A stretch of DNA of 64,000 nucleotides from Clusia tigrina. Lineage: Eukaryota; Arthropoda; Insecta; Diptera; Clusiidae. Position numbers and translations under genes: made by a program. Position 1 is the first letter of the stretch. Each line of letters starts with the position of its first letter. The notes below the pieces were generated by a model. The model saw only the letters and a program-made list of their open reading frames with translations, did not search any database and was not told the DNA's origin. Shown here in pieces: positions 54,773 to 64,000 of the stretch. The stretch spans positions 142,442,291-142,506,290 of the forward strand of contig OV050030.1 of NCBI GenBank assembly GCA_920105625.2. The letters run 5' to 3'.

Positions 54773-57731
54773 AAGTGCTGCAAGGAAACATGCACAGAAG
54801 CAGAGTGGCTGGACCAAATTAGTATAGAGCAGAAAGCAGACATTGTAGTAATCAGTGAGCAATATAGGGAAAAAGTAAGCGGAACATGGCTTGCAGATAC
54901 GAGCGGAACGGTGGCCATATGGTTACCTGTAGGCAGCAATTTTAGCATAACCGGTGATGGAAAAGGCGATGGTTTCGTTTGGGCCCATGATCGATACTTT
55001 ACTTTGATAAGCTGCTACTTGACTCCAAGTGACTGCGCAGAAGTATTCCAGAAAAATATCGATGACATCGAAGATAAAGCACAAGAGTTTGGAGGAGCAC
55101 TCATCATCGCTGGCGAATTTAACTCCAAAGCAGTTGAATGGGGAATGCAAACAACCAATTGAAGGGGCCGGTGGGTACTGGACATGGTCGCGAGACTGGG
55201 AATGGTCATCGTAAATACAGGGACCACTGCCACTTTTAGAAAACCAGGATGCGTGGGTACAATTCTAGATATTGCACTAGCTTCTGAGAGCATTGCTCAC
55301 AGAGTAAGTACATGGAAAGTCTTAGAAGACTATAATGGAAGCGATCACCAATACATTACGTTTTCCATTAAAAAAGTGCCAAGCAACCATGACCACACCA
55401 TAAGTGGACGAGGAACACGCAAGTGGAATGTATCAAAGTTAAATCCGGAAGTGCTACTTGCTGAGCTGGAGGCAAACATTCCATTAGACAGCCACGCTAG
55501 CGATGCTAATAGCAAGGTGAAGCAGACCATGCAGTGTGTAGAGAGAACCTGTACCAAAGCGATGCCGAAAATAAGACCAAATAAACACAAGAGGGCCGTT
55601 TACTGGTGGACAGAGGAAATAGCTCAACTCAGACGGGTCTGTCTGCGGTGTAGAAGAAAATACACTAGGGCCAGGCGTGTTGGGTCCGCGATTGCCGATA
55701 GAGAAGATCTCCAAGCTGCTAGGAAAATCCTCAAAACTGCTATTCGCACCAGCAAGGAGAAGAAATGGGAGGAGCTCCGAAACGACATAAACAACAATCC
55801 ATGCGGACTGGGATATAAAGTCGTAATGAAAAAGCTCAGAGCAAGAGTATCGGTACTAGAAGACCATGCTATGGAAAACATAGTAAACGCTCTATTTCCT
55901 ATACATGCCTTAAGAGAAAAATCGGAAGTGCTGGTCAAGGCAGTCCCACCTCCTTTCACGGAAGACGAACTTAAAGCAGCCGCCATAACCCTACAGAGCA
56001 ACAAAGAACCGGGTATCGACGGTATTCCAGCAGAAGTCCTCAAAATAGTGTCAAATAGCCATGCCCAAGTACTCCTCGATATGTACAATGCCTGCCTGAC
56101 AGAAGGAATATTCCCAGACGTATGGAAAAGACATCGGCTAGTGCTCATCAGCAAGGGAAAAGGAAGCCCTGAATCACCGTCAGCATATCGACCACTGTGT
56201 ATGCTAGACACCGCGGGCAAAATTTTGGAGCGACTCCTCAAACCCCGAACAGCAGCAGCCATTGAAAACGCTGGGGGATTATCCACTCTACAACACGGTT
56301 TTCGACCAGGAAAGTCCGCAATTGGCGCCGTAGAAGGCGTCATAGAAAGTGTGCTAGCGGCACAGCAAGGAAATCACTACTCCAGGCGAGTGGTACTCCT
56401 TGTTACATTAGATGTCAGAAACGCTTTCAACAGCGCTAGGTGGGTGGATATGATCGAGGCACTTGAAAATCGTTTTCAGATACCAGCATTTCTGAAGAAG
56501 ATAATCCGGAGCTACCTTAAAGATAGAATGTTGTTATACGAGACCAACAATGGCACCCGAAGCAAAACCATCACGTCAGGGGCAGCGGAAGGGTCCATCC
56601 TTTGGAATATAAGCTACGATGGCATTTTGCGCATAGAAATGCCAGATGACACTCATCTAGTCGGATACGCAGACGACATTGCGGCTGTCATCACCGCACG
56701 CGACTCGGAAGACGCCCAAAGAAAGCTGAACCAGGTCATGATCAGAACCCAGAGGTGGCTCGATTCACATGGCTTGAAGTTGGCCACGGAAAAGACGGAA
56801 CTGCTATTCCTCACGAGAAAGCACATTCCAATAGAAATCGACTTGAGAGTTTGCTCCGAGACCATCAGGACACAAAAGGTGATAAAGTGCCTGGGAATTC
56901 AGCTTGACTCCAAGCTCACCTAGTGGACGCAAATGCAAAATGCGGCGACGAAGGCAGCACGGGTAACGGCTTATCTCAGCAGACTAATGGCAAACATTGG
57001 AGGGCCGACAGCCATCAAGAGGAAGCTTCTGATGATGACGACGCACTCCATTCTGCTGTATGGTAGCGAAATGTGGGCTGACAAGCTAAAGGTGCACGCC
57101 CGAAGAAAAGTTTTATCCTCCGTACAACGAACCGCAGCTCTGCGAGTAGCTTCAGCGTACCGTACTGTATCGGAGCCGGCAATTCTGGTAATTAGCTGCT
57201 TAATCCCTATCGATCTCTTGGCCCTAGAGCGAAAACACCTACGAGAAGCCAAGATGGGTAAGAATACCAGAGGAACTGCGCAGCATATAAAGCAACAAAC
57301 CGTGCAACATTGGCAGGAACGATGGGCCGCCGAGAGTCGCGGAAGATGGACAGCGAGACTCATACCCGACATAGCGAGCTGGATTGGAGGAACAGCCGGA
57401 ACCGTCAATTTCTACCTCACGCAGTTACTGTCTGCTCACGGATACTTCTGCAAGTATCTACACCGAATGGGAAAAATTGGAGGGCCTGAGTGCATATACG
57501 GCGACAGCAATGTGGATGATGCAGAGCACACCTTTTTCAAAATGCACAAGGTGGCAAACAGAGCGCACCACGCTTGAAATGGAAATCGGGGAAACCTTAG
57601 CCACCGAGAACATTGTGGAGGTTATGCTAAGCAGCAAAGAAAACTGGGACCACTTAGATAAATATGTGGAAAATGTGCTCCGGCGGAAAACGCGGGACCT
57701 GGACGCAGGAATAATGTTGGGAGTCCAATAG
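54769..57731 (+). pseudogene. R1-clade LINE ORF2 (endonuclease, RT)
   Basis: Start MKVLQGNMHRSRVA (54769). One shift occurs before 54911; from there a single frame runs to about 57540 with only two stops, TGA at 55160-55162 and TAG at 56921-56923. Endonuclease: VVISEQYRE, GALIIAGEFNSKAVEWG (N for D in GDFN: here GEFN), TILDIALAS and YNGSDHQYITF. RT: NKEPGIDGIPAEVLKI, AYRPLCMLDTAGKILERLLK, QHGFRPGKSAIGAV, LLVTLDVRNAFNSARW, GAAEGSILW, LVGYADDIAAVI (YADD intact). After a shift near 57540 the C-terminus ends in KTRDLDAGIMLGVQ. This is the best-kept RT of the window. Confidence 0.92.
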
Positions 57732-57929
57732 GGACGAAGTGAGAATCTCCACCTTGAAGGAAGTATAAAAATGTTTCCAGGGTGGGGAGATGTCCTCAAC
57801 GAGGGAGGAGGATGTTTTAGTGGGTGTAATTCTCACATACCAAATCTGTGACGACAGTTTTGATGATGCGGCACGCATTTTTACCCTCTCTACCAAAAAT
57901 AAAAAAATTAAAAAAACCCTACCTACAAC

Positions 57930-58472
57930 AAATAAAGAAAATTGCAAAAAATTACAAATTAGACCAATAACGAAATGGAAATATATTAACAAAATAGACC
58001 TGAAAAAGATTTTAGTATGATTTGATGAGATATACGGATTAAAAAATGATTGTAAGAGTTTTACTAATTTGGCAATATGCGAAAAAATAAATTAGAAAAT
58101 ATAACAAATAGGTCATGTATTCCACTATTATTTAAAAGTAAAATTGCAAATTATACTAAAATTAATAATGACAATATCGAAGAAATAGAAGAAATATTTG
58201 ATGATATTATACTTTTGAATCATTTTATGGGAAATATAAAAATAAATGATGAAAACATTGACCTAGATGGTAGTTTTATTATTAAGCATGTTAATCAAAC
58301 AATTGAAATAAATAATAAAATTAACTTTTCAAAAATTGTTCGTAGTAACAAGCCATTGCCTGCCATGTTACAATTAAAGAAAAACGAGAATATTTTAGAA
58401 GAAATGTTATCTTTAGAAATGTTGAAGAATCTGAATGTTAATAGTACTAAACATATAGAGCTACATAAAAAG

Positions 58473-58533
<61 letters not shown>

Positions 58534-58670
58534 ATATATTTCACTGTTAATGTAATATTTTTAATATCTGGAATTTTAATTGTAATCCAAATCTTTATTA
58601 AATTTAGAAACAATAAAGTAATTTTGCAAGAAGAAAAAATACAAATAAACAAGAAATCAACTTAGAAAAT
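57930..58670 (+). pseudogene. errantivirus env, C-terminal part with transmembrane segment
   Basis: Reads ENCKKLQIRPITKWKYINKI, YGLKNDCKSFTNLAICEKIN, ITNRSCIPLLFKSKIANYTK, IEEIFDDIILLNHFMGNIKI and LDGSFIIKHVNQTIEINN. The frame is open for 151 residues before running into a 50-bp AT microsatellite, after which a hydrophobic segment FTVNVIFLISGILIVIQIFI and a basic tail follow. Cysteine-rich ectodomain, then membrane anchor: the normal end of an insect errantivirus env. An early shift around 58075 and the microsatellite break it. The earlier part lies before the R1 LINE. Confidence 0.8.
58480..58530. repeat. (AT)n microsatellite inside env
   Basis: About 50 bp of pure AT lies between the env ectodomain end and the transmembrane segment, preceded by an A-run (58471-58479). 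Confidence 0.95.
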
Positions 58671-58713
58671 ATAACTGAACATTTTAAAATATCGAACGAG
58701 GACGTCCGAATTT

Positions 58714-58724
58714 AAGGGTGGAGG
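58714..58724 (+). other. errantivirus polypurine tract
   Basis: AAGGGTGGAGG directly precedes the 3' LTR start (AGTTCGCG). Confidence 0.8.
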
Positions 58725-59072
58725 AGTTCGCGAACAAAATATTTAATAAACAAATGCAAGCTCAGCAGTTCACCGTTTCCACAGCGAATCCTGCACTCGC
58801 ATTCGTTTCATATCCTACGGCCAACCAAAGCACGCTTAGCAGTTCAACGTTCTCACAACGGTCACCTTTCCAACAATATAGACTACACGTGTATCCGGTA
58901 AAGTTGCTGACGATGGGTCTTCATCTGCTATCGGCTACCTGCGACCGAGCTTTTATTAGATTTAAAAATTAAATTGTAAATTAGTCTTTAAGATACTGTG
59001 AAGTAATAAAGAACATAAAAAATAACTTTAAAATTGCTTTTTTTTAAACAATAAATATATAAAAGACTAACT
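58725..59072 (+). repeat. errantivirus 3' LTR, 348 bp
   Basis: AGTTCGCGAACAAAAT...AAAAGACTAACT, longer than the 5' copy by a segment at about 58962-59050. It is followed by TACT. Confidence 0.88.
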
Positions 59073-59115
59073 TACTTAACCAAAACTTGCTTATGAAAAC
59101 TCTAATTTCTCAAAA

Positions 59116-59940
59116 ATGAATGTTGTAAAAATATGCTATTGGAATGCTAACAGTATTAACTAACACAAAATTGAAATAAAACAAATTATAGATAGTAACA
59201 GCATAGACCTGATGGTTATCTCAGAAAGTTATTTAACCGCAAAATATAACTTCAAACTAGCAGGCTACAGTTTTTACTCAACAAAATAACCACAAGGTAA
59301 AGGGCATGGTGGTACGGCAATACTTTTTAGGACTCGCTTAAGGCATTACTTTATAAAATCCTATGCCAAACAAAACATCCAATCTACTTCCATCTCTTTC
59401 CAGTGTTGGGGTGAGAGATTAGTAATTTCATCAGTTTATTGTCCACCTAGGTTTTCTACTTCTACAACCGATTTTGCTACTTAGATTATCTGGAAAACAC
59501 ACATACTGGCGTACCGACCAAAGAAAAATTGCTGATCTTATTCTCATTGGCATAAGTAAAAATACAGAAAGGTATTTGCTGGAAAGCGAGTCCGGTTTCG
59601 ACTTATCATCCGACCACTCCCCGGTAAAAATATATTTAAAAAAAAAAGAGTTCATTGCCGCTAATAGCGCCAGCTCCGCACAAACCCCAATTAAATCTAA
59701 TACGACACACACTATATCGCACCACGAAGAATGTCTCGTTAAAGAAAAGAGGAGTTTAAGGCGTGAGTGACAAAAATATAGATCGCCAGCACTAAAGGTG
59801 AAACTAAAATCAGTCCAAAACCAGCTGAAAAACACTATTCGCTAGGAAAAGGAAGAAAGCTTAATAAATACCTGGAAGATTGGGCTACTCTCAAAGTCAC
59901 TAATTACTCTCTCTGAAGACCCATAAAAATGATTTTTATA
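59116..59940 (+). pseudogene. Jockey-type LINE ORF2, endonuclease part (second Jockey element)
   Basis: ATG 59116 opens MNVVKICYWNANSIN (the WNANS/G start of Jockey endonucleases), a TAA, then IKQIIDSNSIDLMVISESYL, GHGGTAILFRTRL, ISSVYCPPRF. A jump then skips the GDFN block to TYWRTDQRKIADLILIGIS and FDLSSDHSPVKIYL (catalytic SDHSPV), followed by the linker to about 59930. No RT follows. Its ORF1 is at 48600-49470, on the other side of the errantivirus. Confidence 0.83.
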
Positions 59941-60235
59941 CCGATGGATAGTGAATCACCTCAAAGACAAAGCGATGAAACTTGTATATTGCTACATATA
60001 TTGTGCATGTGTACAACAGCCAGAAAAAGTGTCCGCTCACTGCAAAATCGTTTACAAACGGATATAATTAGGAAAAAAAATATTGTTCAAAAACGTTTTT
60101 AATTGTAAATAATGTATCTTATTCTAAATATAAACTGCAATTTTTACGCAAATAGTTCATCAAATAAATTAAATATTACTAATTTTTATTTCACAGGAAT
60201 GATTGAGGAACTGAAAAAGTAGTATCCGTTTATCA
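59941..60235. other. no recognised gene
   Basis: AT-rich DNA between the Jockey relic and the second copia element. No motif or repeat was seen. Confidence 0.4.
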
Positions 60236-60239
60236 ACAC

Positions 60240-60464
60240 AAAATTGGAAAAAATCACGAGAAATACTTTAGTATAATAAATAACTAATATACCTGTAGCA
60301 GATTTCCCAAGAAGTAAAAGCATTCGGAGAGTACTTAACTCATTGGCAGTATATTAAAGACTTAATCTAACGTAACATAAAGAAAAATAGCTTAAGAAAT
60401 GTTAAAGAGTAGATTCGTGATATTCGTGTTGCCAATTCATATACATACTACTACTATTTCAACA
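60240..60464 (-). repeat. probable copia-2 3' LTR
   Basis: In element orientation a purine tract GAGACGGAG (60473-60465) is followed by TGTTGAAATAG. No second LTR is in the window, so the end at about 60240 is a guess. Confidence 0.5.
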
Positions 60465-60528
60465 CTCCGTCTCAATACGAATATCCTCTACAAACTATAT
60501 ACAACAATATAATTTCAATTCACATAAT

Positions 60529-61415
60529 TCATTTTAGACCCATAATTTCAGTTAGTTTACAATGTTTATCTTTAAATAGGTTTTTCGTCAAGATATCAGC
60601 CACCATTTGATTAGTTGAGACATACTCCAATTCAACATGTTTATTTTTAGCTGCTTCACGTACATAATGATATTTTATATCTATATGTTTTGTTCTTGAA
60701 TGATATACATGATTTTTAGAAAGAGATTGAGAACTTAAATTATCGCCTTTTATTGTTATATGCATGCCACCTTCATGGAATCCAAGCTCTGTTAATAATT
60801 TATTTAAATAAACAACTTCTTTAGCGCTCGTACACAATGCCACGTACACTTCTTCTGTTATACTCAACAATATAGTGCTCTGTTTCTTCGATTCCCATGC
60901 CACGGATCCGCCACTCATAATGAAAACATAGGCATAATATGAATTCCTATCTTTCGTATCACCAGCCCAAACTGTATCCGCGTAGCCATATATTCCCTCA
61001 CTGCTGGGGCGATACCATAGCTTTAACTGCCAAGTTTTCGATAAATACCTCATAACGTGTTTGACGCCAGTCTGATGCTGGGTTGTTGGATTTGAATTAC
61101 CCTGTGCCAATTTGCTAACAGAGTGCAGTATGTCAGGTCTCGTGCAGATCGCTAAATACATTAGTCCTCCAATCATTGATTGATAAGATGTCTTGTCAAC
61201 TCTTTCATCAGCTCGTCATCACATCTGATATGAAACCCAGGATCCAAAGGAGTTGGAACTGGTCGACAAGTCTTCATGTTGTACCTCCCCAATATACTGC
61301 GGATATGTTGCTTCTGACTGACCGCTATTGCGCCGGTTTCTCCGCACCGCTCAATTTCCCAACCAAGGAAATGGGAAAGAGGCCCTTTGTCCACCAACTT
61401 TAATTCGCTTGCCAC
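60529..61415 (-). pseudogene. copia-2 RT end and RNase H
   Basis: 61415-61173: LKLVDKGPLSHFLGWEIERC, ISQKQH-like VSQKQHIRSILGRYNMKTCR and PVPTPLDP (the connection). After a shift, 61176-60529 is one clean frame of 215 residues: MIGGLMYLAICTRPDILHSV, VMRYLSKTWQLKLWY, YGYADTVWAGDTKDRNSYYA (RNase H, normally YxDADWAGD; here YADTVWAGD), WESKKQSTILLSITEEVYVA (canonical SSTEAEY altered), KHIDIKYHYVREA, MVADILTKNL. RNase H motifs are partly changed, so activity is doubtful even without the shift. Confidence 0.9.
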
Positions 61416-62505
61416 CTTTGCCTTAATGAGTTCAATGTCTTACCGCGCTACCTATAATTAAATCATCAACGTACACGGCTATTATAATTAACTTGCCTTT
61501 TAACATCATTTTATATACGCAAGACTCCGTCTGGCACTGATGAAACCCGATGTTCTTTAGTACACCATCCAGTTTTGAGTTCTATTCACGCCCTGATTGC
61601 TTTAACCCATATATTGCCTTGTTTAACCGGAGCACACTATGCGGATATTTTTCGCTGATGAAGCATTGTGGTTGCTGCATATAACATTCGTCAGACAGGT
61701 CATTGCTGAGATACACCGTAGTGATGTCAAGATGATCTAGATGCATTTTATGTGATACAGCCAAAGCTAATATTGTTCGTATGGTGGCATATCTTATTAC
61801 TGGTGAAAATGTCTCCATATAATTTAATCCAAACTGTTGGCTGCATCCTTTGGCGACAAGCCGCGCCTTAAATCGCTCAATTTCGCCGTTTTGATCCGTT
61901 TTGATGCTGAATACCCATTTACAGTCAATTGCCTTTTGGTTCAGTGGTAGATCGACTAACGACCATGTGTTATTCTCAATCAGTGCAGTGTATTCTTGTT
62001 GCATGGCAGATAACCATTCTTCGGAATGCGAACCATCTTTTATATCACTTACTGATTGTGGAACCTTGACAATGGCACTGCTATATGCCAAATTAGCACA
62101 TTTGCATTCCTTGCGTGGACGCCCTGGCTTACCAGTTCTGATAAATTTTGTTCTTCCAGGCCCAATTGGCTTTGGCTCCTCGTCATTGTTGCTAGGCTCA
62201 TTTGTAGTATCAGCTGCTCCATTATCAGGCTCACCTGTTATTACTGCTGGCACTGTATCATCTTTATTGGCTGCATTGTTATGCAGATCATTCAACAACT
62301 CCGATAGTTGATTAGCTTCTGAACCCATAAGTGTAATTTCATCAAACTTTACGTCTCGTTTGGTTACTACCTTTTGTGAACGTAAATCGTACAGTCGGTA
62401 AGCTTTCGACTGCTGTGAGTAACCGACCATAATACATTCTCTCGCTTTTGGGCGGAACTTCCGACTTTGCGTTTTGTCTAATGCGATAGCTAAACATCCG
62501 AACAC
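61416..62505 (-). pseudogene. copia-2 integrase C-terminus and RT
   Basis: 62505-61582 carries FGCLAIALDKTQSRKFRPKA, ECIMVGYSQQSKAYRLYD, an acidic linker, then RT: ALIENNTWSLVDLPLNQKAI, CKWVFSIKTDQNGEIERFKA, RLVAKGCSQQFGLNYMETFS and LDHLDITTVYLSNDL (D-x-x-T-A-Y/F-L site with A to V), CYMQQPQCF, AIYGLKQSGRE. After a stop the frame continues to IIIAVYVDDLIIGSA near 61440-61490 (YVDD intact). The region is one long frame with few breaks. Confidence 0.9.
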
Positions 62506-63122
62506 TTTGTATCTCCTAATATTTTTGATGGCGTTTGATTCCGCAAGTATACTGCGGTTGCTGCTGCTTCAGTCCAACATTTTTCTCCTAGTCCAGCATG
62601 TACTAACATCGATCTGGCCATTTCGACCAGTGTACGGTTCGCTCGCTCTGCCACTCTATTCTGTTGGGGTGAATGTGGAACCGTCAGTTCACGCACTATC
62701 CCGTTTAACTTTAAAAATTGGTCGAACGCGGTATTTACAAATTCCGTACCGTTGTCGCTACGAATAGCTTTAATTTTTCGACCCGTTTGGCATTCAACAA
62801 GATTTTTGAATGTTTTAAAACAATCCAGCACATTGTCTTTTGATTTCATAAGAAAAATAAAAAATTCTCGGGATTTATCATCGACAAATGTCAAAAAATA
62901 TCGCGACCCACCGATCGACTGGGTATTAAATGGTCCACATACGTCAGTATGAACCAAATCTAATAGATTGTCTGCTCTATTTTCTGATGTTTGAGGAAAT
63001 GGCTGTACGTACACTTTGCTTTTCATGCACGAAATGCATGAAAACTTTTCTGGCATTTTAAAATTTTTAAAATCACGTACAATCTCTTTTGAGGCGAGTT
63101 CGCGTAAACAGTTAAAATTCAC
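62490..63122 (-). pseudogene. copia-2 integrase zinc domain and core
   Basis: A 210-residue frame. H-x-N-F-N-C-L-R-E-L and FSCISCMKSKVYVQPF (HHCC), then LLDLVHTDVCGPFNTQSIGG (first Asp), RYFLTFVDDKSREFFIFLMK, IRSDNGTEFVNTAFD (second Asp), QQNRVAERANRTLVEMARSM (Glu), CWTEAAATAVYLRNQTPSK. All catalytic residues are present. It would join the RT frame by a shift at about 62490-62505. It inserts cDNA into the genome. Confidence 0.92.
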
Positions 63123-63314
63123 ATGGCCATACCTTACATGTTATGCCACCGCATACATTTATCGCCACACAAGAAATTTGATTCGAGTTGGTTTCGAGAA
63201 ATGTACAAGTTGTTCTCTTTATATGCTTTGAACGATATCGTATTGTTTTTTTTATTTCAAACGATCGCACAAATATCGGTGAAGGTCACCTCTGCACCGT
63301 ACTCTACGCTTTTC

Positions 63315-63581
63315 CTAACCGAGAAAAAAATTTGCTTGTAAGGAAGGAACGTATAAAACGTCTTTGAGAATAAGATTACAATTCGAAGCTTTAATGTTTA
63401 CATCTCCTCTCCCTTCTGCGTCTACAAACTTATTTCCCGCGACACTGACTTTTTGTTTCTCCTCGCGCATTAAAACAAAAAACTTCCGATTATTACACAT
63501 GTTCGACGTCGCGCCACTGTTGACGCACCAAACCGACCGATCTAGCGCGCGCTTTGTATTATTTGAACAAAAGTGCAGCAA
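63315..63581 (-). pseudogene. copia-2 protease, active-site mutant
   Basis: Reads DRSVWCVNSGATSNMCNNRK, VAGNKFVDAEGRGDVNI and LKDVLYVPSLQANFFLG. The family motif is D-S-G-A-T-x-H-M; here the catalytic Asp is Asn (codon 63519-63521, AAC on the minus strand) and H is N. The structure around it is otherwise well kept. Downstream (63314-63123) the frame decays before the integrase. Confidence 0.9.
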
Positions 63582-63900
63582 AATATGGCTGCTCTTTTCC
63601 TTTTACAGAGGTGTCTGTACAATTGTTGGCGAAATGCCCTCTTTTATTACATTTATAAAACTTGCTGTTGTTTCTACGCCCTTTGTTATTGTAGTTTCTT
63701 TGGTGCCTACCTCTAGTTGAGTTGTTATTGTTGTATTGTTGTGCGACATACGCTTGGTGATTCCTTTCCTGTGTTTCGTTGTTCTTTCCTCTGCGTTCGT
63801 ATTCTTCTAAGAGTTTGCAATATACTTTTTTCTCACTTTTCTTAACGAAAGAACTGTAACTTTTGAACGGATGCATATTTTTTAGTGTGGATTTTTGTAA
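63559..63900 (-). pseudogene. copia-2 gag, C-terminal part
   Basis: Frame from about 63900: KSYSSFVKKSEKKVYCKLLE, EYERRGKNNETQERN, an N/R-rich linker (NNNNSTRGRHQRNYNNKG), then the zinc knuckle CNKRGHFANNC with KFYK before it (the first Cys is Y-K-C: FYKCNKRGHFANNC, where one Cys of the CX2C pair reads as tyrosine). It ends PYFAALLF and overlaps the protease frame. The N-terminal two thirds are missing. Confidence 0.83.
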
Positions 63901-64000
63901 ATGATAGATAATTAATGTAACCTTTAAAATATGTAAAAGGAGAATATCTATATTACAGGGTGTCCTTGCAAAGTGGGTTCAGAAAATAAAAAATTTAAAT
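63901..64000. other. sequence beyond the copia-2 break
   Basis: It does not continue gag. GGGTGTCCTTGCAAAGTGGG at 63958 could begin another element. Too short to classify. Confidence 0.3.

Larger units (their letters stand above)
54170..57920 (+). mobile_element. R1-clade LINE, 5'-truncated, inserted in env
   Basis: It starts inside ORF1 and ends with a 3' UTR after 57731 and an A-rich tail near 57900-57920. It lies in the same orientation as its host. Env sequence is present on both sides. There is a 79-bp direct duplication at the 5' junction. No 28S rDNA flank, so it is not the rDNA-specific R1 itself. Confidence 0.87.
49605..59072 (+). mobile_element. errantivirus-like Ty3/gypsy retroelement with env, interrupted by an R1-clade LINE
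   Basis: LTR (AGTTAAGGAAC, 49605-49855), gag, protease trace, RT, RNase H, integrase, env, purine tract, LTR (AGTTCGCGAAC, 58725-59072). AGTT starts and four-base target duplications are usual in this group; flanks are tacg (49601-49604) and tact (59073-59076). Env marks it as an insect errantivirus. All genes are broken. It lies inside a Jockey LINE and itself hosts the R1 LINE at 54170-57920. Confidence 0.88.
60236..63910 (-). mobile_element. copia-2, Ty1/copia retrotransposon (minus strand), 5' part missing
   Basis: A different family from copia-1. Order on the minus strand: gag end, protease, integrase, RT, RNase H, then a probable 3' LTR start (TGTTGAAATAGTAG at 60464, preceded by GAGACGGAG). 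Homology stops near 63900; the last 100 bases are not gag, so the 5' end is truncated or replaced before the window edge. Confidence 0.88.

Noticed and set aside
55624..56343. 239-residue minus-strand frame
   Set aside because: Antisense of the R1-clade RT, which carries all the RT motifs on the plus strand.
54170..57920. Calling the inserted LINE the rDNA-specific R1 element
   Set aside because: The clade fits, but there is no 28S sequence at either side; it is in errantivirus env.

Overview
This window looks like insect DNA, most likely from a higher dipteran (tephritid or drosophilid-like). It is AT-rich, ACTCGTA-type AT motifs recur, and the transposon families are those usual in flies: irritans-type and DD41D mariners, HARBI1/Harbinger, Helitron, copia, Ty3/gypsy, an env-bearing errantivirus, BEL/Pao, and LINEs of the Jockey, I, LOA, RTE and R1 types. 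I see no host gene, rRNA, tRNA or CRISPR array. Nearly all recognisable coding sequence is transposon-derived, and almost every copy is broken by frameshifts, stops or deletions. Family names come from motif recognition by eye and have not been searched.

Layout. 0-1.7 kb: mariner tail, then 1.4 kb of unassigned DNA. 1.66-2.39 kb: short element with inverted termini and a 9-bp target duplication (MULE-like). 2.5-9.5 kb: a Polinton/Maverick-type DNA polymerase is split around a HARBI1 transposase relic; the HARBI1 relic holds a complete copia element (5-bp target duplication ataat), and the left LTR of that copia holds an internally deleted mariner. 9.5-10.7 kb: Helitron helicase relic. 11.1-12.4 kb: unclassified element with arms of about 110 bp. 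12.9-15.3 kb: Jockey LINE relic joined to a DD41D Tc1/mariner relic. 15.4-25.4 kb: Gypsy-1 (plus strand). 26.2-29.4 kb: I-type LINE (minus). 29.6-31.5 kb: TA microsatellite, truncated mariner, Polinton integrase and an associated frame. 31.5-39.45 kb: Gypsy-2 (minus), a relative of Gypsy-1, carrying a Jockey plus Polinton patch inside its RT. 39.9-44.7 kb: LOA-type LINE (minus), the best preserved LINE. 45.5-46.1 kb: BEL/Pao scrap. 46.4-48.2 kb: 5'-truncated RTE-type LINE. 48.6-59.9 kb: a Jockey LINE interrupted by an errantivirus, whose env is itself interrupted by an R1-clade LINE. 60.2-63.9 kb: second copia (minus).

How the parts relate. The window is an archaeological stack, not a set of cooperating genes. 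Insertion order can be read from target-site duplications and from frames that resume on the far side of an insert. The most notable theme is a scattered Polinton: polymerase N-terminal part, polymerase exonuclease part, integrase, and a virion-protein-like frame, at 2.5, 9.2, 30.5-31.5 and 34.6 kb. Dense nesting of gypsy-type and env-bearing elements in both orientations would suit pericentromeric heterochromatin or a piRNA cluster; that is inference only.
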